The notes under the pieces were generated by a model. It made no database searches. It saw nothing but the letters and a program-made list of their open reading frames with translations, and had not been told where the DNA came from. The position numbers were made by a program, and so were the translations under genes. A DNA stretch of 64,000 bases from [Scytonema hofmanni] UTEX 2349 (GTDB lineage: Bacteria; Cyanobacteriota; Cyanobacteriia; Cyanobacteriales; Nostocaceae), in assembly GCF_000582685.1 (NCBI RefSeq), contig NZ_KK073768.1, positions 2,316,926-2,380,925 on the forward strand, read 5' to 3'. Shown here in pieces: positions 27,241-35,935 of this stretch (positions are counted from its first letter, which is position 1; each line of letters starts with the position of its first letter).

Positions 27241-28399
27241 CAGGGCTGTTTCATTCCCTAAAAGGTGTAAAATGACAAGCGTCCTGGGGATGAAAACAAT
27301 GAGTGCAAATCTGATTGAACAACTGCGGGAAGTTAAAGATTTTCGAGTCAAAGATGGACAAAGACATCAACTGTGGTTGGTATTACTGTTTGTCATTATG
27401 GGGACAATGAGCGGGTACGTAGGGTATCGTGCATGGGGGGACTTTGTCAAACGGCATCGTCTTGTATTAATTGAGAAATTTAGAATCGAAAAACATGGTG
27501 TTCCATCGTACTCGACTATTCGACGAATACTGATGGGAGTAGATTTTGACAATCTTGCTGCAACGTTTAATCAGTGGGCACAAAACTATGTTCATGTGGA
27601 TACATCAGACTGGTTTGGAATTGATGGTAAAAGTATCAAAGGAACTGTGCAAAACTACGAAAGTGAGTATCAAAATTTTGTCAGTATCGTGTCCGTATTT
27701 GCTGAAAAAAGAGGGCTTGTTTTAGGTCTGACCAAATTGGAGAACAAGAAAGGTAGTGAAATTAGCACGGTTCAAAATTTAATTGCGGTATTGGATATCG
27801 AGGGTGTTGTTTTCAGCTTAGATGCTCTACATTGCCAAAAAAAACTTGCAAGTTAATTATTGATGGTGGCAATGACTATGCGATCGCAGTCAAGGCAAAT
27901 CAAAAAAACTTGTATCATCAAATTCGACACAATACGGAGAATTCCAAGCCCACAAGTCGGTACATCACAGCCGAAAAAACTCGAAACCGAGTTACAACAC
28001 GTACTATAGAAGTTTTTCATGATTTAACTGACATCAGTCCAGAATGGGCTGGGTTGGAGTCCTTAATTAAGGTTGAAAGAATGGGTACTCGTGCAGGCAA
28101 ACCATATCACCAAGTTGCTTACTACATTAGTAGTCTAGTTCGTTCAGCAACTGATTTTGCTAAAGGGATTCGCGGACATTGGGGGATTGAGAATTGTCTT
28201 CATTGGGTAAAGGATGTCATTTTTGATGAAGACCATTCCACCATACGTATGGGTAATGCTCCTGCGAATCTGTCGGTGATGCGAACGATCGCACTCAATA
28301 TACTCCGCCGAAATGGTCATGCTTCCATCACAACTGCTCAAAGATTTATCTCTAATGATATTGACAAACTTCTTGCCCTTGTGGAATGAAACAGCCCTG
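27241..28399 (+). mobile_element. ISAs1-family insertion sequence
   Basis: The element is bounded by inverted CAGGGCTGTTTCATTCC at 27241 and its complement ending at 28399, giving about 1.16 kb. It holds a transposase in two overlapping frames. No direct target duplication is visible. Instead the flanks are inverted copies of a CCCCCTTAAAAAG repeat, and further out of CAATACGGTTCGG, so the element sits in the middle of a larger foldback of roughly 27195-28465. Confidence 0.85.
27301..28389 (+). pseudogene. ISAs1-family transposase, split by a -1 frameshift
   Basis: The first frame (used here from ATG 27301, MSANLIEQLREVKDF, to the stop at 27856) carries the N-terminal region and the first catalytic Asp in GIDGKSIKGT. 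The second frame (about 27832-28389) carries LIIDGGNDYAIAVKANQK and the C-terminal GHWGIENCLHWVKDVIFDED region with the DDE glutamate. They overlap at a run of eight A residues (27837-27844). A -1 slip there would join CQKK directly to TCKLII and restore an uninterrupted protein of about 360 residues. It could be a decayed gene, a sequencing error in the homopolymer, or a transposase made by frameshifting or transcriptional slippage. ATG 27301 is preferred over the upstream start at 27077, which would lie outside the element. Confidence 0.75.
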
Positions 28400-28521
28400 C
28401 CTTTTTAAGGGGGATAATGGGGGATCTTTAAGGACTGTGCATCTTAACCGAACCGTATTGGGATAGTGCTTATTTTGAGCACTGAAGTGCTCACTACGAT
28501 TTTTTTCAATATTTTATCAAA

Positions 28522-29670
28522 ATGAAAATTAGAACTATCACAACTGGTATATCGCTTGATTCTCTTAAAGAAATAGAAAAAATTAAACAAGCGACTGAGT
28601 TTAATCAGCAAGCAAAGCTGATAATTGAAGAGCAGGGATATGAAGTCCAAACAACGAGAATAGCAACTAATTCCTGGGAAGAATATCTAGATGGGTTATC
28701 AAAAAGTGAAATTATCAATCAAGTTAAAGTAATTGAAGAAATTTGCCAAAACTTAAATATCAGCTTTTTCAGTCTTGGTTACGCAAGTCAACGGTCAACC
28801 ATCGCATTAATTCCAGATATTATCAAAAATACATCGATTTTATATACTTCTAGTAAAATCGGCGATCGCATTTCTGGGATAAACTTTGAAAATGCGAGAG
28901 AATCGGCAAAAGTTATTCAGCGAATTTCTCAAGAAACTCAAGATGGTTTTGGTAACTTTCATTTTTGCGCTTGGGCAAATTGTCAATCAGGAATCCCGTT
29001 TTTTCCAGCTTCGTATCATGAAGGTGAAACGTGTTTCGCTATCGGATTAGAATTATGTGACTTGGTAATGCAAGCTTTTTCTGATGCTGATGATCTTCTT
29101 GATGCGGAAGAAAAGCTGAAGTTGATTTTAGATAAAGAATTAAGTAAAATTGAGGCGATCGCTCAAAAAATATCCGCTAAATATGCTATCAAATATCAAG
29201 GAATTGACACTTCTCTTGCACCATCATTAGGCAAAAAAGAAAGTATCGCTTTTGCTTATGAAAAAATCCTGGATGGGAAGTTTGGCAATCAAGGAACATT
29301 GGCAATATCAGGAATGCTGACTCGTGTTTTGAAAAGCGTATCTGTAAAAACTTGTGGCTATTCTGGGTTAATGCTTCCGGTTTGTGAAGATGTCGGTTTA
29401 GCAGCAAGAGCTAACGAACAAACTTACAATATCACAAATTTATTAGCTTATTCTGCCGTGTGTGGTTGCGGACTTGATACAGTTCCAATTCCTGGTAATA
29501 TAACAATAGAAAAGATTACGGCAATATTAATTGATATGGCGACTTTGGCGATAAAATTAGATAAACCACTTTCCGCAAGGTTGTTTCCGATTCCTGGGAA
29601 AAATGCTGGAGAAATGACTGCATTTAATTCGCCGTATCTGGTGGATTGTAGAATATTTAATGTGGAATAA
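28522..29670 (+). CDS. DUF711 family protein (UPF0210-like)
   Basis: The 382-residue product begins MKIRTITTGISLDSL and contains PFFPASYHEGETCFAIGLELCDLV and a late CGCGLDTVPIPGNI. These are the conserved blocks of the DUF711 family, distantly related to the PFL/anaerobic ribonucleotide reductase fold. No biochemical role can be assigned from the sequence. There is no signal peptide and it is presumably cytoplasmic. It stands alone after the insertion sequence. The length is complete compared with the family, although typical UPF0210 proteins are somewhat longer. Confidence 0.75.
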   Translation: MKIRTITTGISLDSLKEIEKIKQATEFNQQAKLIIEEQGYEVQTTRIATNSWEEYLDGLSKSEIINQVKVIEEICQNLNISFFSLGYASQRSTIALIPDIIKNTSILYTSSKIGDRISGINFENARESAKVIQRISQETQDGFGNFHFCAWANCQSGIPFFPASYHEGETCFAIGLELCDLVMQAFSDADDLLDAEEKLKLILDKELSKIEAIAQKISAKYAIKYQGIDTSLAPSLGKKESIAFAYEKILDGKFGNQGTLAISGMLTRVLKSVSVKTCGYSGLMLPVCEDVGLAARANEQTYNITNLLAYSAVCGCGLDTVPIPGNITIEKITAILIDMATLAIKLDKPLSARLFPIPGKNAGEMTAFNSPYLVDCRIFNVE

Positions 29671-29737
29671 TAATTGGATTAATAGGACTTACGCAAGTGT
29701 CACATACAGCAGCCTATCGATCTAATCGAATACACAC

Positions 29738-29764
29738 AAAGACGTAGCACTGCTACGTCTCTAC
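29738..29764. repeat. GTAGAGACG-type palindrome
   Basis: AGACGTAGCAC/TGCTACGTCTCTAC forms a near-perfect hairpin. It is one of about eleven dispersed copies in the window with shared outer ends and a variable core. It lies in the 240-base gap before the SH3-domain gene, which otherwise shows nothing else I can assign. Confidence 0.7.
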
Positions 29765-29910
29765 AAGAAGAGGGGTTTTATAGATGTACTTCCTAAGGAG
29801 TGAAATCTGCTGTATATATATTTAAATTTGAGGTTATCCGTAATCTTGTTGGGACGGGTTGAAGTTTAAGAGGAGAGCAAAAACAACTCATAAGTCTGAG
29901 GTATACATTA

Positions 29911-30546
29911 ATGAATTACATTGCTTACATTTCAACAAAAGACGGTGATTCCCTTGCGGTTCGTTCTACACCTAATGGGGAAAAAATAGGTTTTCTTACC
30001 AATGGTACTGAAGTTTCCGTAAACAGCGAACCTGTATATGCAGGAAACAGGAATTGGGTACAAATTGGAGCTAATCGTTGGGTAGCGAAGGAGTTTCTTA
30101 CAGTCATTAAAGCAGCGAGGGTGGTTGCTAGTCGCTCCTCAAAAACCATCAGTGGGGGTTTGAGAGTGTATGAGACTCGACTAATTGATGGTACTGGTAA
30201 GGTTGTTAAGACAGTGCGAGGTGTTTCTGGTCGAGCAAACAACCAAACTCCATCTCATATTGCTAATTCTCAAACACCTCTGCCTTTTGGAATTTACACT
30301 TTCAACTATCCTGGAACAGTAGAATTTAAAGGAGGAGAATTTGGTGGTGTCTGGTCTCCAGTGACACCTGCTTTTAACACAGGACGCTCGGAAATAGGTA
30401 TTCACTACGACCCCTCAGCTTTACTACAAAATGCTAACAGTGGTACAGCAGGCTGTTTTGCCACACCAACCGTTGAGGAAAGAGACACGATGACGAACTT
30501 TATTCGCACTTATAAACCAACTCATTTTATTGTTTACGAAGGGTAA
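29911..30546 (+). CDS. SH3 domain protein with L,D-transpeptidase-like C-terminus
   Basis: Residues 1-70 look like a bacterial SH3 domain (DGDSLAVRSTPNGEKIGFLTNGTEV, WVQI, RWVAKEFL). The C-terminal part contains IGIHYDP (His165) and NSGTAGCFATP (Cys182), spaced like the catalytic His and Cys of YkuD-type L,D-transpeptidases, although the usual SHGC reads TAGC. The 211-residue protein has no signal peptide or membrane segment, which is odd for a cell-wall enzyme. Related phage or stress proteins are possible. Function is inferred from the motif pattern only. Confidence 0.5.
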   Translation: MNYIAYISTKDGDSLAVRSTPNGEKIGFLTNGTEVSVNSEPVYAGNRNWVQIGANRWVAKEFLTVIKAARVVASRSSKTISGGLRVYETRLIDGTGKVVKTVRGVSGRANNQTPSHIANSQTPLPFGIYTFNYPGTVEFKGGEFGGVWSPVTPAFNTGRSEIGIHYDPSALLQNANSGTAGCFATPTVEERDTMTNFIRTYKPTHFIVYEG

Positions 30547-30604
30547 GAGAGGCTTCAGCGCTTATTATGAATCAGGAGAGCATTTTACGTTTCATTTACT
30601 GAGC

Positions 30605-31822
30605 ATGAGTTCTTTAATTCCGGATACAGCACTTTCAATAGCTGGGTTAACTAATTATATTCAGCTATTGTTAGAACAAGATAATCAACTGCGGCAAGTT
30701 TGGGTAACTGGTGAAGTTTCCAGCGCAAATCAACATCGGAGTGGGTTATTTTTCACTTTACAAGATCCAGATGGCAGCGCAGCAATTAAATGTGTGGTGT
30801 GGAATAGTCAATTAACAAAATTGGCTCAGATACCGATTCGTGGTGAACAGATAATTATTTTGGGTAATATTCGAGTTTATCCGCAAAGAGGAGAATATCA
30901 ACTTACAGTTTGGCAAATTTTGCCTGCTGGTTTAGGTTTACAAGCGTTGCGCTATCAACAATTAAAAAATCGCTTACAAGAAGAAGGTTTGTTTGATTTA
31001 GAAAGAAAGCGATCGCTTCCAATTCATCCCCAAATTATTGCCGTCGTCACTTCCCCCACTGCTGCTGCTTGGGGTGATATTCAAAAAACACTCAAACAAC
31101 GATATCCCGGTTTACACGTTTTATTTTCGCCGGCAACAGTGCAAGGTGAACAAGCACCAGCATCTATTGTAAAGGCGATCGCCCGCGTAGAGCGAGATAA
31201 TCGCGCCCAAGTGTTAATTTTATCGCGAGGAGGTGGCGCAGTTGAGGAATTAGCCTGCTTTAATGATGAAAGGGTAGTGCGTGCAGTTGCTGATTGTCCA
31301 ATTCCGGTAATTACTGGGATTGGTCATCAAAGAGATGAATCTTTGGTAGATTTAACAGCGGATGCTTGCGTACATACTCCCACAGCAGCGGCAGAATTGG
31401 TTGTGCCGGCACTCGCCCAGTTGTATGCTGAACATCAAGAGCGAATTGCTGTTTTACACGACACGATGCGAATTAGAATGCAAACTGCGGGAAATAAATT
31501 GCAAGGAATGCGCGATCGCTTGCATCATTTGCGCTTAGATCGACAAGTGCAGCAAGAGGGAGACAAGCTTAGTTGGAAGCGTCGGCAATTAATCCAAGTT
31601 ACTACAGGCAGATTGCAGCAAGCAACCCAACACGCAGAATTGTTGCGACAAAAGTTAACAACTCTCGACCCCCAGGCAGTTTTACAGCGTGGTTACGCTG
31701 TGGTAAAAAAAGAAAATGGTGCGATAAGTCGTTCTGCAACTGAGTTAGAAGTAGGACAAGAATTATCGATTCAGTTAGCGCAAGGAAAAGTTAAAGTGAA
31801 AATTACCGAAGTTAATGGTTAA
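30605..31822 (+). CDS. xseA: Exodeoxyribonuclease VII large subunit
   Basis: The product has an N-terminal OB fold (ALSIAGLTNYIQLLLEQDNQL, VTGEVSSANQHRSGLFFTLQD) and the catalytic Exonuc_VII_L domain (VVTSPTAAAWGDIQKTLKQR, LSRGGGAVEELACFNDE, VITGIGHQRDESLVDLTAD). With XseB it forms exonuclease VII, which cleaves single-stranded DNA from both ends and acts in the cytoplasm in repair and recombination. I chose ATG 30605, because the longer frame from 30530 would overlap the preceding gene and add 25 residues unlike the family. The length is about 405 residues. Its stop overlaps the xseB start by eight bases, indicating translational coupling. Confidence 0.95.
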   Translation: MSSLIPDTALSIAGLTNYIQLLLEQDNQLRQVWVTGEVSSANQHRSGLFFTLQDPDGSAAIKCVVWNSQLTKLAQIPIRGEQIIILGNIRVYPQRGEYQLTVWQILPAGLGLQALRYQQLKNRLQEEGLFDLERKRSLPIHPQIIAVVTSPTAAAWGDIQKTLKQRYPGLHVLFSPATVQGEQAPASIVKAIARVERDNRAQVLILSRGGGAVEELACFNDERVVRAVADCPIPVITGIGHQRDESLVDLTADACVHTPTAAAELVVPALAQLYAEHQERIAVLHDTMRIRMQTAGNKLQGMRDRLHHLRLDRQVQQEGDKLSWKRRQLIQVTTGRLQQATQHAELLRQKLTTLDPQAVLQRGYAVVKKENGAISRSATELEVGQELSIQLAQGKVKVKITEVNG

Positions 31823-32048
31823 ACGTAAAACTACTTCTACTTCCGAAATGGATGGGGGAAATTATGAAGCGAAAGTTGCTGAAATCGAAAGAATTATCAT
31901 TCGCATAGAAGCAGGTGAATTGCAGTTAGAAGAAGTCTTTGAACAATTTGCCGCAGCAGTAGAATATCTACGTCAGTGTGAAACTTTCCTCCAACAGCGA
32001 CAGCAGCAGGTAAACTTATTAATTGAAACATTAAACGACGAGTCATAA
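31815..32048 (+). CDS. xseB: Exodeoxyribonuclease VII small subunit
   Basis: The 77-residue product contains YEAKVAEIERIIIRIEAGELQLEEVFEQFAAAVEYLRQCETFL, the coiled-coil core of the XseB family, preceded by a short hydrophilic extension. XseB subunits bind along the large subunit and are needed for its nuclease activity. The start codon lies inside the end of xseA, eight bases before that stop, so the two are almost certainly co-translated. Confidence 0.93.
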   Translation: MVKRKTTSTSEMDGGNYEAKVAEIERIIIRIEAGELQLEEVFEQFAAAVEYLRQCETFLQQRQQQVNLLIETLNDES

Positions 32049-32397
32049 TATTTATTTTCGTAGTGAGCGGTTTACCGCTCATCATTAAAACCCTGACTAA
32101 GTAATATCAAAACCGGTTGATTGCACCCAGTTCTCACACACTCTTACTTTTAATCCACAATGCTTTCGGTATTTTTAAAGTATGGGCAATTTACCCGGAT
32201 TTGATAGAAGTCGGTGAGAATAATTAAACTTATATGGATAAATATAAACTTTACGTAGGGTGCGAGCTTCATAACGGAACGCTTCGGACATAAATATTTT
32301 TGCCTAACCACTTACTGGAAAGAACTAATACTGACAAACCAAAACTTTGTCCTATAATAGAAATCGATTAAGCACATTTGCATTAAGGAGAATTAAA
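32049..32397. other. Intergenic region with promoter at its right end
   Basis: Near 32059 lies a short hairpin of the TTCGTAGTgAGCGGTTT...CGCTCA family, also seen near 28475 and 49351. The rest shows no gene that I can support. The right end carries the promoter and leader of the DUF6918 gene. Confidence 0.6.
32331..32358 (+). promoter_or_regulatory. Sigma-70-type promoter
   Basis: CTGACA (32331-32336) and a perfect TATAAT (32353-32358) are separated by 16 bases, and the predicted transcript starts near 32365. A ribosome-binding site, AAGGAG at 32385-32390, follows before ATG 32398. This is the clearest housekeeping-type promoter in the window. Confidence 0.75.
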
Positions 32398-32835
32398 ATG
32401 GCACTTAGCGATAATCTCTTAAACCCAAATAAAAAGAATATAATTGTAGATGACTGCACAAAGTTACTCGATACACAAGTTGCTAACATGGGAGGGGTTT
32501 CGGGTCTGGGTTTGAAAGCAGCCTACTCTGTTGTCAAGGGAATTAGACCCACTTATTGCAACGATGCGATCGAGGGGCTTTTGCCACAATCTTTGAATGC
32601 ACTCGATCCTATTTGGAGTGAGGGGATACAAATCGGCGATCCAGTCGGACACCTAACTCAAAACCGCGATCGCGCGGCAAACGCATTACTAGCCATCACC
32701 GACGCTAAGATCGAGAAAAGCAATAACACGATTGTGCGAGGAGCGTATAGTAAACTCCGCAACTCAGCGAAGAAACACGTCGAAGACGCAATACCAGGTT
32801 TAGCCAAGATAATCGATAACCACACTAAAAACTAA
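32398..32835 (+). CDS. DUF6918 family protein
   Basis: The 145-residue product begins MALSDNLLNPNKKNIIVDDCTKLLDTQVANMGGVSGLGLKAAYSVVKGIRP and continues with LLPQSLNALDPIWSEG, matching the small DUF6918 family as I remember it. The function is unknown. ATG 32398 is preferred because AAGGAG lies seven bases upstream, and the longer frame from 32347 would overlap the promoter. There is no signal peptide. The gene appears to be a single-gene transcript. Confidence 0.75.
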   Translation: MALSDNLLNPNKKNIIVDDCTKLLDTQVANMGGVSGLGLKAAYSVVKGIRPTYCNDAIEGLLPQSLNALDPIWSEGIQIGDPVGHLTQNRDRAANALLAITDAKIEKSNNTIVRGAYSKLRNSAKKHVEDAIPGLAKIIDNHTKN

Positions 32836-32988
32836 ATCTGTAGATAGTAAATACCCGTTATCTCCCTATCAATAGATATGCATCAGGGTGTATTCACCTC
32901 ATTGTAAGCGATCGCAGGGCGATCAATTACAATAAAACGAAACCCTTGTGTTTCCAAGAGTTATAGATCAAGGTTCTACAATTAATAT

Positions 32989-33258
32989 TTATAATCCAGA
33001 TAATTCACCAAATTGCTGACGATATTCACTCAATAATTGTTCAGCAGTTTGATAGCGAGAACTCTGTTGATTATACCAATACAAAACCTCACGCTCTAAA
33101 CCTCCATCTGAATTGATGCCTCTACCAATTCCTAAACCGACTTCTTGCATCCAAAATGGTTCACCAATTTGTAACTGATAAAAGCCATCTACTAATTTAT
33201 AAACTTCCAAAGGAAGTTCCAAACTCGTTGGTAAACGATCTAGGTAAGAATCTACCAT
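32989..33258 (-). CDS. Hypothetical protein
   Basis: This 89-residue product has no motif I recognise. It is acidic with an aromatic middle (DGFYQLQIGEPFWMQEVGLGIGRG) and a helical C-terminus (SSRYQTAEQLLSEYRQQFGEL). ATG 33258 is chosen because AGGTGAT stands just upstream of it; a longer frame would begin at 33276. It follows S-formylglutathione hydrolase on the same strand by about 14 bases and may be co-transcribed with it. Confidence 0.55.
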   Translation of the reverse strand: MVDSYLDRLPTSLELPLEVYKLVDGFYQLQIGEPFWMQEVGLGIGRGINSDGGLEREVLYWYNQQSSRYQTAEQLLSEYRQQFGELSGL

Positions 33259-33272
33259 AATCACCTCATGAT

Positions 33273-34121
33273 TCAAGACTTTGAAAGAGCGATCGCATGA
33301 TGACGAATGTGGTCTTCAATAAAAGTAGCGATAAAATAATAACCGTGATCGTAGCCTTCTTGATAACGCAAGTTTAAAGGTTGTTTCACGGTAGCGCAAG
33401 CTTGTTCAAATAACTCCGGCTTTAATTGTTCAGTTAAATATTGATCGTCAGTACCTTGGTCAATTAAAATCAAACTGTGATATCTTTCCTTTTGCACCAA
33501 TTCGCTAGCATCGTAAGCAGCCCAACTTTCCTTATTATCACCCAAATAGCGGCTGAGAACCTTTTCTCCCCAAGGACTACGCATAGGTGCGACAATGGGA
33601 GCGAAAGCGGATACCGATTTATATAAATTCGGGTTTCTCAACGCACAAATAAGCGCACCGTGTCCCCCCATCGAATGACCGAAAATGCTTTGTTTATCTG
33701 GTTGTGCGGGGAAATGTTTGTTAATTAAAGCGGGTAATTCAGAGACGACATAGGTGTACATTTGATAGTGCGATCGCCACGGTTGAGAAGTAGCATCAAC
33801 ATAAAATCCAGCACCCGTACCAAAATCCCACTCATCATCCTCACCCGCAATTCCCGTATTGCGCGGGCTAGTATCTGGTGTAACTAACATTAAACCATAC
33901 TCTGCGGCAAAGCGTTGCGCCCCCGCCTTCACCATAAAATTCTCTTCCGTGCTAGTCAAACCGGAGAGGAAATAAAGAACCGGAACAGCTTGCATTTTTG
34001 CTTGCGGTGGTTGATACACAGCAAAGCGCATTTCCCCATTACAGCTAGAAGAAAGGTGCGAGTAAAAGCCGACTTTACCACCGAAAGATTTATATTCAGA
34101 AATCAGATTGATATTAGTCAT
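33273..34121 (-). CDS. fghA: S-formylglutathione hydrolase
   Basis: This esterase-D family enzyme of 282 residues hydrolyses S-formylglutathione to formate and glutathione, the second step of glutathione-dependent formaldehyde detoxification. The nucleophile elbow GHSMGGHG, the family signature PVLYFLSGLTSTEENFMVKAG, and late catalytic Asp (DQGTDDQYL) and His (YDHGYYFI) are all present. I start it at ATG 34121 (MTNINLISEYK), where GAGAG precedes the codon and the length matches the family. The longer frame to 34271 reads through a dispersed repeat. It lies just downstream of the class III alcohol dehydrogenase on the same strand and should be co-expressed with it. Confidence 0.93.
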   Translation of the reverse strand: MTNINLISEYKSFGGKVGFYSHLSSSCNGEMRFAVYQPPQAKMQAVPVLYFLSGLTSTEENFMVKAGAQRFAAEYGLMLVTPDTSPRNTGIAGEDDEWDFGTGAGFYVDATSQPWRSHYQMYTYVVSELPALINKHFPAQPDKQSIFGHSMGGHGALICALRNPNLYKSVSAFAPIVAPMRSPWGEKVLSRYLGDNKESWAAYDASELVQKERYHSLILIDQGTDDQYLTEQLKPELFEQACATVKQPLNLRYQEGYDHGYYFIATFIEDHIRHHAIALSKS

Positions 34122-34134
34122 TACTCTCTCAAAA

Positions 34135-34204
34135 GACATCTGGTAGAAATTAATTATGCGTTGCCCGAAACCCTTGTAAAGACGTTCCACTGGAACGTCT
34201 CTAC
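34135..34204. repeat. Composite repeat with GTAGAGACG-type palindrome
   Basis: AGACATCT, then TTAATTATGCGTTGCCCG and AAACCCTTGTAAAGACGTTCC/ACTGGAACGTCTCTAC. The same composite occurs near 39868-39957 and 41100-41190. The palindrome itself spans 34176-34204. It separates the alcohol dehydrogenase from the esterase. Confidence 0.65.
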
Positions 34205-34263
34205 GTCTTTTTTGGAACTCTCTCAAACTCTTCCTCTGCGTTCTCTGTGCCTCTGCGGTTCGT

Positions 34264-35376
34264 TCAATCAAACGTCACCACACTGCGAATCGACTCACCC
34301 TTATGCATCAAATCAAAAGCATAATTAATCTTTTCAATCGGCATAACATGAGTAATCAAATCATCAATATTAATCTTCCCATCCATATACCAATCAACAA
34401 TTTTCGGGACATCTGTACGTCCCCTCGCACCACCAAAAGCCGAACCTTTCCAAACACGTCCAGTTACTAATTGAAAAGGACGAGTTTTAATTACTTCACC
34501 CGCAGCCGCAACACCAAGAATCACGCTGACACCCCAACCTTTATGACAGCATTCTAAAGCTTGGCGCATAATATTTACATTACCAATACACTCAAAAGAA
34601 TAATCAGCACCACCTTTAGTTAAATCCACCAAATACGCAACCAAATCACCTTCAACTTCCTCCGGATTCACAAAGTGCGTCATTCCAAACTTTTCTGCCA
34701 AAGCGCGTTTATTGGGATTAATATCCACCCCGACAATCATATTAGCTCCTACCATCCGCGCTGCTTGGATGACATTCAAACCAATACCACCCAAACCGAA
34801 AACTACGACATTCGCACCCGGTTCAACTTTCGCTGTATTGATAACTGCACCGATACCCGTAGTGACGCCGCAGCCGATGTAACAAACTTTATCAAAAGGT
34901 GCGTCAGGGCGAATTTTAGCTAGAGCAATTTCTGGCAATACTGTATAATTAGCAAAGGTAGATGTACCCATATAATGATGAATCATCCGCCCGTCGATAG
35001 AAAAACGACTACTACCATTAGGCATGACACCGCGTCCTTGAGTAGTGCGAATAGCTTGACAAAGATTGGTTTTTAAGCTTAGGCAATATTCACACTGACG
35101 ACATTCGGGAATGTATAAAGGAATTACATGATCCCCCGGCTTTAAACTGGTGACACCTTTACCAATTTCCACCACAACCCCAGCACCTTCATGTCCCAAA
35201 ATTGCCGGAAATAAGCCTTCAGCGTCTTTTCCCGAAAGGGTGTAAGCATCGGTATGACAAACCCCACTGGCTTTAATTTCAACCAAAACTTCTAACTCGC
35301 GTGGTGACTCAAGTTGCACGGTTTCAATACTTAATGGCTTTCCTGCACCGTAAGCGATCGCTGCTTTAACTTCCAC
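34264..35376 (-). CDS. frmA: S-(hydroxymethyl)glutathione / class III alcohol dehydrogenase
   Basis: The 370-residue zinc-dependent dehydrogenase oxidises S-hydroxymethylglutathione to S-formylglutathione with NAD. Catalytic zinc motif GVCHTDAYTLSG and GHEGAG, structural zinc cysteines (CRQCEYCLSLKTNLC), and the Rossmann motif GLGGIG are all visible. TTGIGAVINTAKVEPGANVVVFGLGG and GRVWKGSAFGGARGRTDVP are typical of class III rather than ethanol-type enzymes. The start is GTG 35376, with AGGAAGG upstream. Gene order dehydrogenase-esterase on one strand makes a formaldehyde-disposal operon. Confidence 0.94.
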   Translation of the reverse strand: MEVKAAIAYGAGKPLSIETVQLESPRELEVLVEIKASGVCHTDAYTLSGKDAEGLFPAILGHEGAGVVVEIGKGVTSLKPGDHVIPLYIPECRQCEYCLSLKTNLCQAIRTTQGRGVMPNGSSRFSIDGRMIHHYMGTSTFANYTVLPEIALAKIRPDAPFDKVCYIGCGVTTGIGAVINTAKVEPGANVVVFGLGGIGLNVIQAARMVGANMIVGVDINPNKRALAEKFGMTHFVNPEEVEGDLVAYLVDLTKGGADYSFECIGNVNIMRQALECCHKGWGVSVILGVAAAGEVIKTRPFQLVTGRVWKGSAFGGARGRTDVPKIVDWYMDGKINIDDLITHVMPIEKINYAFDLMHKGESIRSVVTFD

Positions 35377-35506
35377 TCCTGTGCCTTCCTATGTAGATTT
35401 TGTGAATCAGCTAATTTGAGTGTAGATCAACAATGTAGAGAAGTTTTTACAGCCTGGGGAGTGCTGACACAGTGGATTGTGTTGCACAAAATGCTAATGA
35501 AATCAA

Positions 35507-35698
35507 CTAAGTGCTAAATTTTGCTTGGAGACGTTGCGTAATTAATTCAATTTGTTCCTCACTGGTAAGGGTTTCTAGTTCATTGACACTTAAGATCGTT
35601 TGCTTGGGATGTTGATGTTTTCGATTTAGGTAAGCATAAAATGCGTCTCGATCATCCTTGTGATTGAGAAAATATTGCTTCAGTTCTTGATCGCTCAT
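35507..35698 (-). CDS. DUF6887 family small protein
   Basis: The 63-residue product MSDQELKQYFLNHKDDRDAFYAYLNRK... is a member, as I recall, of the cyanobacterial DUF6887 family, which usually sits beside a DUF6888 gene. It is charged and helical with no signal peptide; the function is unknown. Here the expected DUF6888 partner directly upstream (right) survives only as a fragment. Confidence 0.65.
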   Translation of the reverse strand: MSDQELKQYFLNHKDDRDAFYAYLNRKHQHPKQTILSVNELETLTSEEQIELITQRLQAKFST

Positions 35699-35721
35699 TT
35701 TGGTGTAGTCAACATTATTTA

Positions 35722-35823
35722 TTAGAATATCTCTCCATCGAGCGCAATTTCAATTTCGATGTTTTCCTGATGTCCCGCTAAGATAAACAGGTTATTAGTC
35801 CGTTCATCTATTCGGATGGGGGA
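35722..35823 (-). pseudogene. Remnant of a DUF6888 gene
   Basis: The minus strand reads IRIDERTNNLFILAGHQENIEIEIALDGEIF followed by a stop, which resembles the C-terminal half of DUF6888 proteins (an ERTxxIFILAG block). The N-terminal half is absent: a stop in the same frame lies just upstream at 35824-35826. It is therefore probably a truncated copy left beside its usual DUF6887 partner. Confidence 0.5.
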
Positions 35824-35935
35824 TTATCTTTTTACTTTTTACAGGTGTTGACAATGAAACATAGAACAGGAATGGGAAACTAATTTTGCACAGGTACTTA
35901 ATCTGATGATTTTAACCTATATTTTACGATAAAAA

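Noticed and set aside
30530..30604. Longer xseA start
   Set aside because: It overlaps the preceding gene and adds residues unlike the family.
33273..34271. 332-residue version of S-formylglutathione hydrolase
   Set aside because: The extra N-terminal residues are read from a dispersed repeat; ATG 34121 gives the normal family length and has a ribosome-binding site.
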